Of a DNA stretch of 64,000 nucleotides, positions 8,681 through 18,571 are shown piece by piece. The notes below the pieces were generated by a model that saw only the letters and a list, made by a program, of their open reading frames with translations, had not been told where the DNA came from and did no database searches. The stretch is from UBA7396 sp964527685 (lineage in GTDB: Bacteria; Patescibacteriota; Gracilibacteria; BD1-5; UBA6164), in assembly GCA_964527685.1 (NCBI GenBank), contig CAZGOC010000002.1:121806-185805 (forward strand), in the 5' to 3' direction. A program made the translations under genes and the position numbers. Positions within the stretch are counted from its first letter, which is position 1. Each line of letters begins with the position of its first letter.

Positions 8681-11206
8681 ATGACTATTGATAATCAAGA
8701 TATATGACCCGAACAACAATCAAATCTACAAGAGTTAAAAAATAGACAAAGAGATAGAGATTTTGATGATATAATAAAAATGGTTGAAGAAATGACACCA
8801 GAAGAACAAAAGGACTTTGTTGAAAAAATGAAAGAAAAAGACCCTATTTTTAGATGATTATTTGATGAATTAAAAACATATTTTGATAGTCAAGTAAAGA
8901 AACTTGAAAAAGAAGAAGAACAAAGACAAGCACAAAAACCAAAAGAAGCAAAAAAGCCAGAAACGATTAAACCAAAGGAAATAAAAAAACCACAATCACA
9001 AGAAATCAAACATAATAAACCTGCTGTTGAAACAAAAGAAACACAAAAAGAAACCCCAACTCAAAGACTTTCAGGAGATACCGAGTTAGAACACATTGAA
9101 AAAGACAAAGATTTTAGCAAATATAAGCATTTATTTGAAGAAAAAGAATTAAATTGAAATAAAGTAGCAGTATTAAAACCAGATGTATTAAAAGCATATT
9201 TAAGACAAGAAACAAACAAAGAACCATTAGCAAAATTAATTTGATTAGATAGTGAATTACAAAAAGCAAAACAAAATTATGATGAAAGTATAAAAGCATC
9301 AAGCAATATGCCTTATGCTCCGCAAAATATGGATGCTTCAAAAGAGTATACCTTAAAACAATATGAAGAAAATAAACAAAAAATAGTTGAAAAAGCATCA
9401 AATGATTTTACTTGATTATTAAAAAATACTGACATTTGAAAAACAATTCTTCAAAATAGTTTAGTTGTTTTTCAAAATGAAAAATTGGTTAGTAGTATTA
9501 ATGTTAATATATGAAATAAAGAAAATGCTGAAAGTTCTTTGACTGATAGTATAGCAAATAAAACAAATATTCTTATTTGAAAATTATCTATATTACAATG
9601 ACAATTAAATAAAGAAGTTTCTGATTTCAAAAATTGATGACAAGAAAACTTAAAACAAAGAGATTATATAACTTGGGAAAAAATACTTTATAGAGATATT
9701 CCAGAAAAATATGAGAAATTAATAAAACAAGAAATTAGAAATTATGCTTTTGATATTTGAAAAGATATTATTAAAAATAATTCACCAATTGTTTGAGAGA
9801 AAAAAGTTTTTTCACTTCCTATTTGAGATAAAAATGATGTTGTATTGGATTTTAGTTCATTATGAAATACTGCTTGAAAATCATCAGAACAGATATTAAA
9901 ACTTTATGAGAAAAACTTTGATAGTGTTTATAAAGATACTTTAATGTCAAAAATAGTAAGAGAAATGACTTCAAAAAAATGACTTATAGATATTTCCTGA
10001 ACTATTATTTGAGGAGCAGCAGCAGTGAAAGTTTCTGCTTGAACTTGGGGAGCCTGAATACCAGTAGCAACACTTGTATTTACAGCAGTTGAGAGTTCAT
10101 ATAGGGCTTGAATGTATGAGCTATTTGATATTGAATGAGGTTGGCAAGCAGGTGTTTGAATTGATTTAGAAAATGAAAGCACAAAAAATATATTGAAAAA
10201 GAAAGGTATTGAAATGGTTTCAACAGCAACTTTATTTTCACTTTTTAGATTTACAGGTTGGAGCCAAGAAAAGATATTACATTATATAAACAACCCAAGC
10301 ATAACTGGGTCAATAACCTGAAAAATATCTAATTATTGAATAAAAACTTGAATTGAATGAGCCTTTTTCACCTATTTTACTGTTATTATGAATAACTTAC
10401 AAGAAACAGCAAAAAATGGTTGAAATACAAAAGAGTATTTAGATAGTTTCACAAATATTTGAAATATGGAAGATTTAACAAAACTTTTTGCTTTCAATAT
10501 ATGATTTATTACAGCAGTTAAATGAGGAGCAAAAATTGCTGAAAAATGAACTGTTTTACTTTATGAAAAAGAATTACAAAGTTTAATAAAAGAGTTTACC
10601 AAAGATTGATACACAATTATTAATTGAAGATTTTATAAATGAAATAATGAAGTTCCAGCAATAACAAACCCTCATTTCAAAAGATTTGCTGATTTGAATA
10701 GAAAAATAGCATATATTTGATGAGATAGTTATATGAAGCCTGAAAATGGGAGATGATGAAAAAATTATAATACTAATTTAGTTGATCCAAATAAAAGATA
10801 TGAAAGACTTGAAAGGTATTCTTCTGAAACTCAAACTTGAAAAATATCTTATGCCTTAAATGACAAAACTATTTGAGAAACTATACAATCAAATTGATTA
10901 AATGCTTGAAAATGAGTTTGAGAATGATTACTTAAAAAATCTTGATTTTCAAATGATGAGATTTCACAATTTAGACAATGAAAATTAAAGTGAGAAAAAA
11001 CTGTTGAAGTTAAAGCCATTTGAGAAATGGAAAAAGCTATGGAGGTGGTTTATAGGGAGTATAGGGAGTGATTAAGTAAGTTTATATCTTGAAAAAGTTT
11101 AGAAGAAGCATACCCTAATGTTTCAAAAAAATTATTACCAAAATTGGGAACAATTATAAAACGTGAAATATTATTTAACCCAACAATAAAGGAAGAGGTG
11201 ATGTAA
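8681..11206 (+). CDS. large island protein of unknown function with charged N-terminus and hydrophobic core
   Basis: An 841-residue protein, the largest in the island. Residues 1-60 are acidic and helical. Residues 70-130 form a Lys/Glu/Pro/Gln-rich disordered linker (KPKEAKKPETIKPKE). Residues 130-430 are mixed helical. Around 430-480 lies a glycine-zipper-like hydrophobic stretch (TIIGGAAAVKVSAGTGGAG), with further hydrophobic segments near 530, 570 and 620. The C-terminal third is soluble, with many Lys/Glu pairs. I recognise no enzymatic motif. A long soluble head with a glycine-rich membrane segment would suit an envelope or pore-type protein of a mobile element, but that is a guess. Many UGA glycines. 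Confidence 0.7.
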
Positions 11207-11208
11207 AA

Positions 11209-11838
11209 TTATTTTATACCAGCCTCTTTTTCTTTTATTAATTTATCAAAATAATCTACAGCTTCCCACATAGTATTAATAGCATTTAATGTAGCAGTAG
11301 CATATTCATCTGAAAAAATAGGAACCTCTTTTCAATCTTTTTTATATAATTTCCATAATCAAGTTTTTGGGTCTAATTCTATTTTTCAATATCATTTTCT
11401 TAAATATCAGGCTTCAAAGAAATCTGATAACATTTCTCTCGTTCTATATTTATCAATATTTGTATATGTTGCCCCATCAAGTCTTGTTATATAAACAAGA
11501 TTTCAAGTTTTACTTTCATAAATAGCATATCATTTTCTATTTGGTATTTTTTTTATTTCAATAGTTCATTTTTCTATTGCTTCTTGAACCTTGCTTCAAT
11601 TATAATCTGGAAGTTGTTTTAGCTTTTGAATAAATGCTTTTCTAAAATCTTCACTTAATTGAAAAGTTTCAGTTTTTGTTTTTCATTTTATAAAAATAGT
11701 AGCTATACAATTTTTTGTATCATAAACTACTTTTCAAGTTTCTTTACAAACTCAAAGACTTTCAGCAGTTTTTACATATGCTACAATTTCTTGTAATCAT
11801 TTATTTTCAGGTCATGTATTTGATGGAATATCAGCCAT
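11209..11838 (-). CDS. island protein of unknown function
   Basis: A 209-residue soluble-looking protein (MADIPSNTGPENKG start) with alternating strands and helices. It has Lys-rich segments, a CKETG...NC pair of cysteines and the segment GYAIYESKTGNLVYITR. No family recognised. It converges on the 841-residue gene, with only two bases between the two stop codons; a hairpin pairing GAAGAGG with CCTC and a T-tract overlaps both ends. It lies last in a run of minus-strand island genes but is separated from the lipoprotein gene by a terminator, so it is probably transcribed on its own. Confidence 0.6.
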
Positions 11839-11904
11839 AAATAAAAATTAATTATATTTTTTATAATTTTATCATATTTTTTTGAAAAATACAATTAATT
11901 TGAT

Positions 11905-11948
11905 AAAAAAAAGATAATTACACAATTGTATAATTATCTTTTTTTTTA
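11905..11948. terminator. bidirectional terminator
   Basis: A-tract, long stem AAGATAATTA against TAATTATCTT around a short palindromic core, T-tract. It ends the lipoprotein transcript on the minus strand. Confidence 0.8.
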
Positions 11949-11970
11949 TTTACTATTACTTTTTATAAAG

Positions 11971-12657
11971 TTATTTTGAAAAAATCTTTTCAAGTTTAAC
12001 TTTTTTAACCCAATCTTTTCAATCTTTTGAGTATCAAGAGTTTTTTAATTCATTAACTGTAATCATAAATCTTTCAGGCTCACCATCAATAACATTATCT
12101 CATAAAACTTTTATTTTTATAACTCCATCATTATATATTAATGGTTCTGCTACATCAGTTGGTATATTAAGATTTTTAGGAATGTTGGTTAATTCATTTT
12201 TTCAACTATTAAAACTCATAGCAAAAATATCATAACTTCAAGCATCAGTTCAACATTTATAAATATCTTTTTTTACTATTCAATAATTTTTATCTTGTGC
12301 CAAAATATCATAAGAAATTAATTCTCAACCATTATTTCAGCAAGTTAAAGTATCAATTTTATTTGTATTTCAATAAGTCGTTAAACTATCTATTTTTTTA
12401 TCATTTTCATACAAAAATAAATTAAATAACTCTTTTTTTATAGTTTTTACAACTACTTCTTTTTTTGGTTCTTCGCTTCAAGTATTTGTTATATTACCAG
12501 TTTGAGTATTTATTTTTACTTCACTTCAAGTATTATTTGTAATTCAAGTTTGAACTAATACCCCAGTATTTGTTTTACTTTCAGTCATTATTTTTATTTC
12601 TTCTTTTCCGCAAGAAAATAGAAAAGTTAAAAATAGTAAAATTATTAATTTTTTCAT
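11971..12657 (-). CDS. lipoprotein of the island
   Basis: A 228-residue protein with a lipoprotein signal, MKKLIILLFLTFLFSCGKE, where FLFSC is the lipobox and Cys16 the lipidated residue. A Thr/Asn/Gly-rich flexible spacer follows (residues 25-65, containing two TGITNNTGSEV-like repeats), then a globular domain with a CGNNGG...KCG pair of cysteines that could form a disulphide. It is likely anchored on the outer face of the membrane. It is downstream of a membrane protein (12686) and an exported protein (13270) on the same strand with short gaps, so the three probably form one surface-related operon. Confidence 0.75.
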
Positions 12658-12685
12658 ATAAATATTATTAGAGATTAATTATTTT

Positions 12686-13246
12686 TTAAGCGGTTTTTTC
12701 CTGTTGAGGAATATTAGATTTTTGAACTTTTCTTATATAAATAAAACTGTGTATAAAAAAGGCTGTAATAGCAAGAATAAGAATACCTATTGGAATAATA
12801 GCGCCTATATCAAATCTATATATATGAAAATCAGATGATGCTTTCAATGAACTTATAGCATCAAAAGAATTTTGAATAAACATTGGAATACTCGCAAATA
12901 AAAAAATTGATAATATATATACTACTAATCAATGTGCGTATTTTTTCATCTGCATATATCATAAAAAGAATAACCATATAATTATTATTGCTAATAATAT
13001 ATATAGTCTTGATGTTCTACCTTCACGTGCTGTATATTCCATAAATTGGTAAAAAGTAGCATTTTGTCATATTTCAAAAAATGGAACAATTCATATAGAT
13101 GTAAGAAAAATAAATGGCAGAATTAAGAAAGATATTCCCATTAAATTATTTCATTTATAAAAACGTTCACTTTTCATAAGTAAGTATAATACTATAAATG
13201 GGGTAATTACAAGTAAAATTAAAATCAAAATTATTAATGTTTCCAT
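12686..13246 (-). CDS. multi-pass membrane protein of the island
   Basis: A 186-residue protein with about five hydrophobic helices: residues 2-24, 37-58, 80-98, 105-125 and 148-172. The tail is short and charged (RKVQKSNIPQQEKTA). No motif identifies a transporter or enzyme. It lies between an exported protein and a lipoprotein, with gaps of 23 and 28 bases, and is probably co-expressed with them. It could be an assembly factor or a membrane subunit of a mobile-element secretion or conjugation apparatus, but nothing in the sequence proves this. Confidence 0.65.
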
Positions 13247-13269
13247 TGGTAATTAAATTAAAAAATAAA

Positions 13270-14697
13270 TTATTTATATAAATTGATAATACTTCATTTA
13301 TCAATAAGTAATCAACTTGTCATATCTTTTCAGTCAATGTTGATTTGAGTAATTTTTTTATTCAAAATATCTTTTAGGTCTCTTAATGAATGAGTTATAG
13401 TTTTATTTTTACTACTTAAAGTTTTTCAGTCTTCAAAAACTATATTTACATTTGAATTAGTTTGAATATATTCTTCATCATCAGTAAAGGCTTTAACTCA
13501 TTTAACAATAAAACTGGTTTTATTATCAATATAATCTACATATAAATATAAACCTTGTTTTGATTTATTATCTCCCAAGTATATAATATCATAAAGTCAA
13601 GGGTATAAATAGTATTTTACACCACTCCCAGTATTAAATACATAAATTATTATTTTTTTCTTATTTACGGCTCAATAACTAAATATATTTTCATTATTTG
13701 TTATTGTTATATAATATCATTTAACTTTTTGAGTTTGACTATTTTTAATTTCTTTTGCTGTAATTGTCGCATCTTTGCTTACATTTCCAACTTTTTTTAT
13801 ATTGTATAAAAAATTATATGATATATTCTCATCTCAAAATAATTGATTTAGGTTTCAAACTCAAAATGCTAATTCATTATTTAATTCTTCTTTTTTCATA
13901 TTTGAAAAAGCATCAATTTTTGAGTTTATAAATGTTTTTAATTCATCAGTAATAGCATATCAAAGGAATGTATCTTCAATCGTTCAATTTGATGTGATTA
14001 TATTTCAAAAATTATCTTTCTTTTCAAACTTAATTTCAGTTGGTAAAAACTTGGCAATTTTGTTAAAATCTTCTAATGTAATTTCTTTACTATTATTATT
14101 AATTTCTTCAAGAGTTTGCTTATTTTTTTCTGCTTCTTGTAATAAATTATTTTGTATAGTATTTAATTCTTGATTTGAAAAATCTATTTTTTGTAATTCA
14201 AGTTTATTAGGTTGTCATGGATTGTTTTCAATACTAATAATTCAAACATATTTTTCAAAAATAACTGTTAATACAGATTGTATAGAACTTCCTTTTTTTT
14301 CTATTGTTTGCTTAAAATCATTTTTTATATCATTTATTGCTTTTTCATCACTAATTTGACTTAATCAATATAATAATGAAATCTTTAACATAATATAATT
14401 TTGTAATTCATTAAAAACTTCTTGTTTTGATGGTGATTTTAATGCTAATGATTTTATCTTATTATTAATTGCTATAAGTAATTGGTATTGTTTGTAATAA
14501 TCATTTGGTGTTTTATTTAATAATTTATCAATTTTTGAATTAAATACACCACTAATCAATAATGGTTTTGTTATATCATAGTTATAATATACTTCGGTTC
14601 CTGGTTTTATTGGAGCTCACGCATTAGATATATTAAATAGAGCAAAATTACTTATAGAAAAAAGTAATATAAACAAAGAAACTAATCTTTTTTTCAT
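13270..14697 (-). CDS. exported protein of the island, unknown function
   Basis: A 475-residue protein with a Sec-type signal peptide (KKRLVSLFILLFSISNFALF, probable cleavage near NAWA or NAGA at residues 25-28). The mature part is mostly helical in the first half (Lys/Asn/Gln-rich, coiled-coil tendency around residues 150-200). The second half is strand-rich, with a YYITITNNENIFSYG region. No catalytic motif seen. It is the first gene of a probable minus-strand operon (13270, 12686, 11971), and the leader upstream of it contains the interleaved inverted repeats at 14792-14924. Confidence 0.65.
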
Positions 14698-14791
14698 AAT
14701 AAAAAAAATAATAAAATAAAATAAGCAGAGTTTTTTTAATTTCTCTACTTATTTATTTGAAAAAAAGTTTATTTTTCGTTATATAAAAAAA

Positions 14792-14924
14792 GTGGAGAAA
14801 ACAACCCTGCTTACCCATTAAAAATACCATAACAAAAATTATGTAAAATCAGTGGAAAGTTGTTTCCTCCACGTTTAACACAATTTTTGCCATTATATGG
14901 TAAAAATATTTTTAATAAGTAAGC
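14792..14924. repeat. two interleaved long inverted repeats (A-B-A'-B')
   Basis: Arm A 14792-14805 (GTGGAGAAAACAAC) pairs with A' 14859-14872 (GTTGTTTCCTCCAC), 13 of 14. Arm B 14809-14844 starts GCTTACCCATTAAAAATA. It pairs with B' 14878-14924, which carries about 11 extra bases and ends AATAAGTAAGC. Because B opens between A and A' but closes after A', the two cannot form nested hairpins; as RNA they would make a pseudoknot. The region is noncoding, upstream of the minus-strand operon. Candidates: replication or transfer origin, recombination site, or structured leader RNA. Confidence 0.75.
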
Positions 14925-15016
14925 CCGCTAATACTATTAATAAAGCTAAAAAAGTCAATTTTATTTTTTATTATCATTTTCCGTTTTTTTTCTGTATTGA
15001 TACACATTAAAACACA
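14925..15016. other. AT-rich noncoding stretch next to the inverted repeats
   Basis: No open frame of note. It contains a run TTCCGTTTTTTTTCTG and leads into the hairpin at 15017. No promoter can be assigned with confidence. Confidence 0.4.
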
Positions 15017-15046
15017 AAATCACCCTATCGCGCGGGGTGATTTTTT
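15017..15046. terminator. GC-rich hairpin terminator
   Basis: Stem AAAATCACCC / GGGTGATTTT around TATCGCGCG, followed by a T-tract on the plus strand. It also lies just beyond the stop of the minus-strand gene at 15064, and a weaker T-rich tail exists in that direction. Confidence 0.7.
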
Positions 15047-15063
15047 AATGTCATTAAGTAATT

Positions 15064-15723
15064 TTAAGTATTTAATATATCAAAAATTATTTGTTTTGTA
15101 AGTAATACAAAATTATTAGCAAAATAGATTTTCTCGTTTGGGTTTGTTTTTGAAACTTCAAAAAGTTTTAATTCAGATGCTTTGTTATAAATAAGTCTGG
15201 CTTGGTATTGTTTTACTCATAACTTAAAAACATTTCTCACCGAAAAACTTTCTTCATTTAATAATTTTTTGATTCAAAAATAAGTTTTTTCTTCAAAGTT
15301 CAACTCAAAAGTTTTATCAGTTTCTTTTTTGTTTGGTGGCGTATTTATATGAAATAAAGCAATTTTTCTGTATCAATTTATTTTTTTATCAGATAAAGCA
15401 TTTCAGTTATAAAAAATAATACAATTTCATACTTTCGTGATATTATCAACAATTATTGGACTATAAGAAACATTTTCAAAACTGGTTTGAAAAACTTGAT
15501 TATAAAAAAATAAAAATCTTTCGAGTAATTTTTTCCAAGTTTGATTTTCTCTATCTATTATATCAAACTCTTTTAATCAAAGATTTAGTTGTATAATCGC
15601 AAAATCTTTGCGAGTAAATATATTTTTTATAAGTTCTTTATTTTTATCTATTCATAAAAATATATTAAGTTTTATTTGTTTTATTATCTCGTTTATAGGT
15701 AATGTGTTTTTATTGTTTGTCAT
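15064..15723 (-). CDS. island protein of unknown function
   Basis: A 219-residue soluble protein, Asn/Lys/Phe-rich. Segments NITKVGNCIIFYNGNALSD and GYRKIALFHINTPP suggest a mixed alpha/beta fold. The C-terminal part, SFSVRNVFKLGVKQYQARLIYN, contains a stretch that could be a helix-turn-helix, but I would not rely on it. The stop is followed by a hairpin terminator. The gene starts 8 bases after the stop of the membrane/coiled-coil gene at 15732, so the two form an operon. Confidence 0.6.
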
Positions 15724-15731
15724 AAGTTTTA

Positions 15732-16166
15732 TTAGTTATAATTATATTTTTGTTTCAAATCATATAGTTCATCATATTTTTTATTTTCAGCCTCTTCAAT
15801 TTCTTCGTATTTGATTTTTAATTTATCTATTTTTAACTCTAAATCGTATGAGTTCATTTTATCATCAAGTAATCAGTCCATTTCTAATTTTCTTAATTCG
15901 TTTTCTATTTCTCTTTTTTTAATAGAAATTGATTTTATAGAGTGTTCCAAAGATTTGATTTTATCTTTTACTTGTTTATCTTGATTTGATAGATTAGTAT
16001 TTTGATTTTGGTTATTCGATGAACCTCACGAATGTGAAAACATAAAAAATAAAACTCATATAACTATAACCATTATGAAAACGGTATTGTTATCAGTTAA
16101 ATCATCTTTTTTTGGTTTTGGTTGGTTAGTTTCAACCAAAGTTTGGGTTTGAGTAAGTTTTTCCAT
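15732..16166 (-). CDS. single-pass membrane protein with a coiled coil
   Basis: A 144-residue protein. A Thr/Pro/Lys-rich cytoplasmic start (residues 1-27) precedes one membrane helix (VFIMVIVIGVLFFMF, 28-43). A Ser/Gly/Asn/Gln linker follows (SGGSSNNQNQNTN), then a long coiled coil to the end (KIKSLEHSIKSISIKKREIE onward). The layout resembles bitopic spacer or tether proteins of secretion systems and phages; no family assigned. It is upstream of the 15064 gene with an 8-base gap and transcribed away from the plus-strand replication-like genes. Confidence 0.65.
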
Positions 16167-16384
16167 ATAAAATAGGTTAAATAATAAGTATTTCTTGATA
16201 CGAAACTTTTAACTTTTTTTCAAGTTTTTTATTTACTTTTTTAATTATTTTTTCTGTATTAACACAAAACGGCACACCTAAAAGAAAAAATAAGATTTTT
16301 GAAAAAAGATTTGAAAAAACACTCATAATTTTGAATAGAGAAAATGTCGAGATAACAACCGCAAACTTTTTATTTTTTAATTTT

Positions 16385-16720
16385 ATGTATATGGAAAATA
16401 CGGACTTATTTTATTTTACTACTCTTGATTTTGATACTTGATTATGATTAATTGAGGATAATTGGAACCATCATTATTTTTATTTCTTATCAAGATATTT
16501 TTTTCAATTAAGAACGATTGAAAAATACCATTTCACGATAGATAGTTTCTTACTTGCGTGAGATATGGCTTGATTTAATACAAAAGAATTAAATATATTA
16601 TTAAAAAAGTGATGTGTTATAGAAAATAAGTATTTAAGATTTGAAATTAATAAAGAAAATGATATTCCAGAGGTTATTTTTGGAAAACATTTGATTAAAT
16701 CACCCATTAAAACCTCATAA
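16385..16720 (+). CDS. putative replication-initiator-like paralogue, upstream part (possibly frameshifted)
   Basis: A 111-residue reading from ATG 16385; an open frame without ATG extends further upstream. Its segment HHYFYFLSRYFF closely matches YHYFYFLARYFF at the start of the 269-residue protein at 16883, and the following FTIDSFLLAGDMAGFNTKEL parallels FTKSDFIKAGKAKKFSVKKL. After residue 105 the similarity continues in the +1 frame (LPVEMLEMVKNIDDFKYLC, compare KSIKSLPDFKLLCYAIV). So the gene looks like a paralogue cut by a frameshift between about 16690 and 16715, or one using frameshifting. The function is inferred from its partner only. Confidence 0.55.
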
Positions 16721-16739
16721 TGTTGCTTTACCTGTTGAG

Positions 16740-16844
16740 ATGCTGGAAATGGTGAAAAATATAGACGATTTTAAGTATTTATGCTCGGTGATCCAAAATT
16801 GTGATGGTAGTTTAAGTGATAAAGTTGAGGTATGAAATGAATAA
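16740..16844 (+). CDS. short reading frame, probable 3' part of the 16385 paralogue
   Basis: 34 residues from ATG 16740 (MLEMVKNIDDFKYLCSVIQN), matching the SLPDFKLLCYAIV region of the 16883 protein. The frame is +1 to the 16385 gene and stays open upstream past that gene's stop. It is therefore best read as the remainder of the same protein rather than an independent gene. Its last codons lie in the left arm of a perfect 14-bp inverted repeat. Confidence 0.4.
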
Positions 16845-16871
16845 ACTTTAATTTAACTCATTTCATACCTC
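16827..16871. repeat. perfect 14-bp inverted repeat before the 16883 gene
   Basis: GAGGTATGAAATGA (16827-16840) is matched exactly by TCATTTCATACCTC (16858-16871) with a 17-base loop. No T-tract follows. The right arm ends 11 bases before ATG 16883, so it could be an operator or a leader hairpin controlling translation of that gene. Confidence 0.7.
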
Positions 16872-16882
16872 AAAGTAAAAAT

Positions 16883-17692
16883 ATGTGGAAATACCACTAT
16901 TTTTATTTTTTAGCCAGGTATTTTTTTGCTTATGATGATTTTCCTTGATGATTTACAAAAAGTGATTTTATAAAAGCAGGAAAAGCCAAAAAGTTTTCAG
17001 TGAAAAAATTAAGTTGAATATGGAAACATGGACACAAAAAAGAAAACCCATTTTTAGAGTTTGTATCAGTGAAAAATGGCAATGATTTTACGAGATTAAA
17101 AAGTTATAGAAACCTATGAGATGGCAGAACGGTTCGTATTACAAAAGAAATAGTTTTTAAGTCTATTAAATCTTTACCAGATTTTAAGTTATTATGCTAT
17201 GCTATTGTTTCAGCTCGTCCATCAAAAGCAAATGTTGATGATATAGAGAAAATGGAAAGTAAAAAACAAAATGTTTTTTATGTTCGTTTAGTGAGGTCCA
17301 GAACTTTAATCACTATTTGAGAAACATTTTTTTGATGAAGTAAAACGGCCACCAGTAAGATTTTAAGCAAAGCAAAAAACAAATTTTCTTATTTTCATAT
17401 TTCATCAAGATTTACCACTTATAATTGAAAAATAATGCGTATTTCTAATATTTATAGCTTGAATGGTATAGAATATCATTTTTTGAAAAATAAGTGAAAT
17501 AAAGTCAAAATTGATAGGGGTATGAGTGATTGAAATAATGAAATAAGAACTATAAAAACAAGAGTTATTAGAAAAGAAAGATTTATATTTTGAAATAAAA
17601 TAAATATAAGCAAAAAGATGCGAGAAAACAAGGAAATTTTTATTGATAGAGAGTTATACCAAGACATATATTTATGAGTAATTTGAAAATAA
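16883..17692 (+). CDS. putative replication initiator or DNA-binding protein of the island
   Basis: A 269-residue basic protein. The N-terminal aromatic segment (YHYFYFLARYFF) is shared with the 16385 paralogue. Residues 145-170 (LITIGETFFGGSKTATSKIL) have the spacing of a helix-turn-helix (t-i-g-e-x-F-G-x-S-k-x-T-a-s-k-i-l), followed by a strand region as in winged helices. A Lys/Arg-rich C-terminus completes it. Winged-helix proteins of this size in mobile elements are often replication initiators or their regulators. That role is inferred; no Rep family motif was recognised. A hairpin lies directly before its start and a strong terminator directly after its stop. Confidence 0.55.
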
Positions 17693-17713
17693 GGTGAAAA
17701 CCTTATTTTTTTT
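17688..17713 (+). terminator. intrinsic terminator with GAAA tetraloop
   Basis: AATAAGGT-GAAA-ACCTTATT followed by a run of eight T. It overlaps the stop codon of the 16883 gene. Confidence 0.9.
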
Positions 17714-17789
17714 GAAAAAAGATTAAAAAAAATTTGAGTTTTTTATTTATTTGTTCTATTAAAGATTATAGCCTGCGATGATAATCACA

Positions 17790-17888
17790 AGAACGGTTTT
17801 TGGGAATGCCGTTCTGCGGGACTTATATATAAAATTCATTCCCTAATTTTTTTCATATACCAATAATAGCCACTAAAAAGTGGCTATT
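17790..17888. other. structured noncoding stretch with two hairpins
   Basis: In the 345-base gap 17693-18037 two hairpins stand out: AGAACGG (17790-17796) with CCGTTCT (17809-17815), in a locally GC-rich patch, and AATAGCCACT-AAAA-AGTGGCTATT (17865-17888). The second has a few T's beyond it and may be a terminator. The rest of the gap shows no gene apart from a 23-codon hydrophobic frame at 17912-17983 that I do not trust. Confidence 0.5.
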
Positions 17889-18037
17889 TGAGGTTTTTAT
17901 ATTTTCAAAAAATGACTTTATTTAAGACAAAAACGGCAACGATTTATATAATCACTCTTATATTTGAAATAGTTTCGCTTTAGTTTTTGAAGGAAATTAT
18001 TATAATGAAAAAAATATATTTATAATAAATCTTAAAA

Positions 18038-18568
18038 ATGAGAGGAAACTTTTTATTAAATGAAATAATTTATAATAATCTTATTTGTATTATTGAAGAT
18101 ACAAGTTTCAAAATAAGTGCTTATGATATAAAACCAAGTTATATAACTGAAAAATTAAATTGAAATTCAAAAATACAATTAGCATCGGCAAATAAGATAT
18201 TAAGATTTTATAACGATTATTACAATTCAAATTATAAAATTGAAGAAACCTTTAATACTGATATGCTTATATGATATACCCCAGATTTTGAGGTAGAATA
18301 CAAGTATGTTTGAGATAAATCAAGTTTTCATCGTGGTATTGATAGAATATTACAAAAAGTGCGTGAAAGTTTATGAGATATTTTTTGAAAATCTGATGAT
18401 AATAAAAGTTCAGGTAATAATAAAAAAGATTATGATTTTCAAAATAATAATCTTAAATTTGAAGAACCTCAAACTGAATATATGAAATTGTTTTTACGCA
18501 TATGAGTAGTTTTAGCAATTTATTTTTTACTTAAAAATATTTTAACACTTTTAGGAATAATTTTATAA
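18038..18568 (+). CDS. tail-anchored membrane protein of the island
   Basis: A 176-residue protein with a mixed, mainly helical N-terminal domain (MRGNFLLNEIIYNNLICIIED). A Ser/Asn/Lys-rich linker follows near residues 125-150, then one C-terminal membrane helix (RIGVVLAIYFLLKNILTLLG). No family recognised. The serine recombinase starts 3 bases after its stop, so the two are co-transcribed. Confidence 0.65.
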
Positions 18569-18571
18569 AAA

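Noticed and set aside
17912..17983. 23-codon hydrophobic frame (MTLFKTKTATIYIITLIFEI)
   Set aside because: Too short for an AT-rich region, no leader signal and no neighbour it would fit with.
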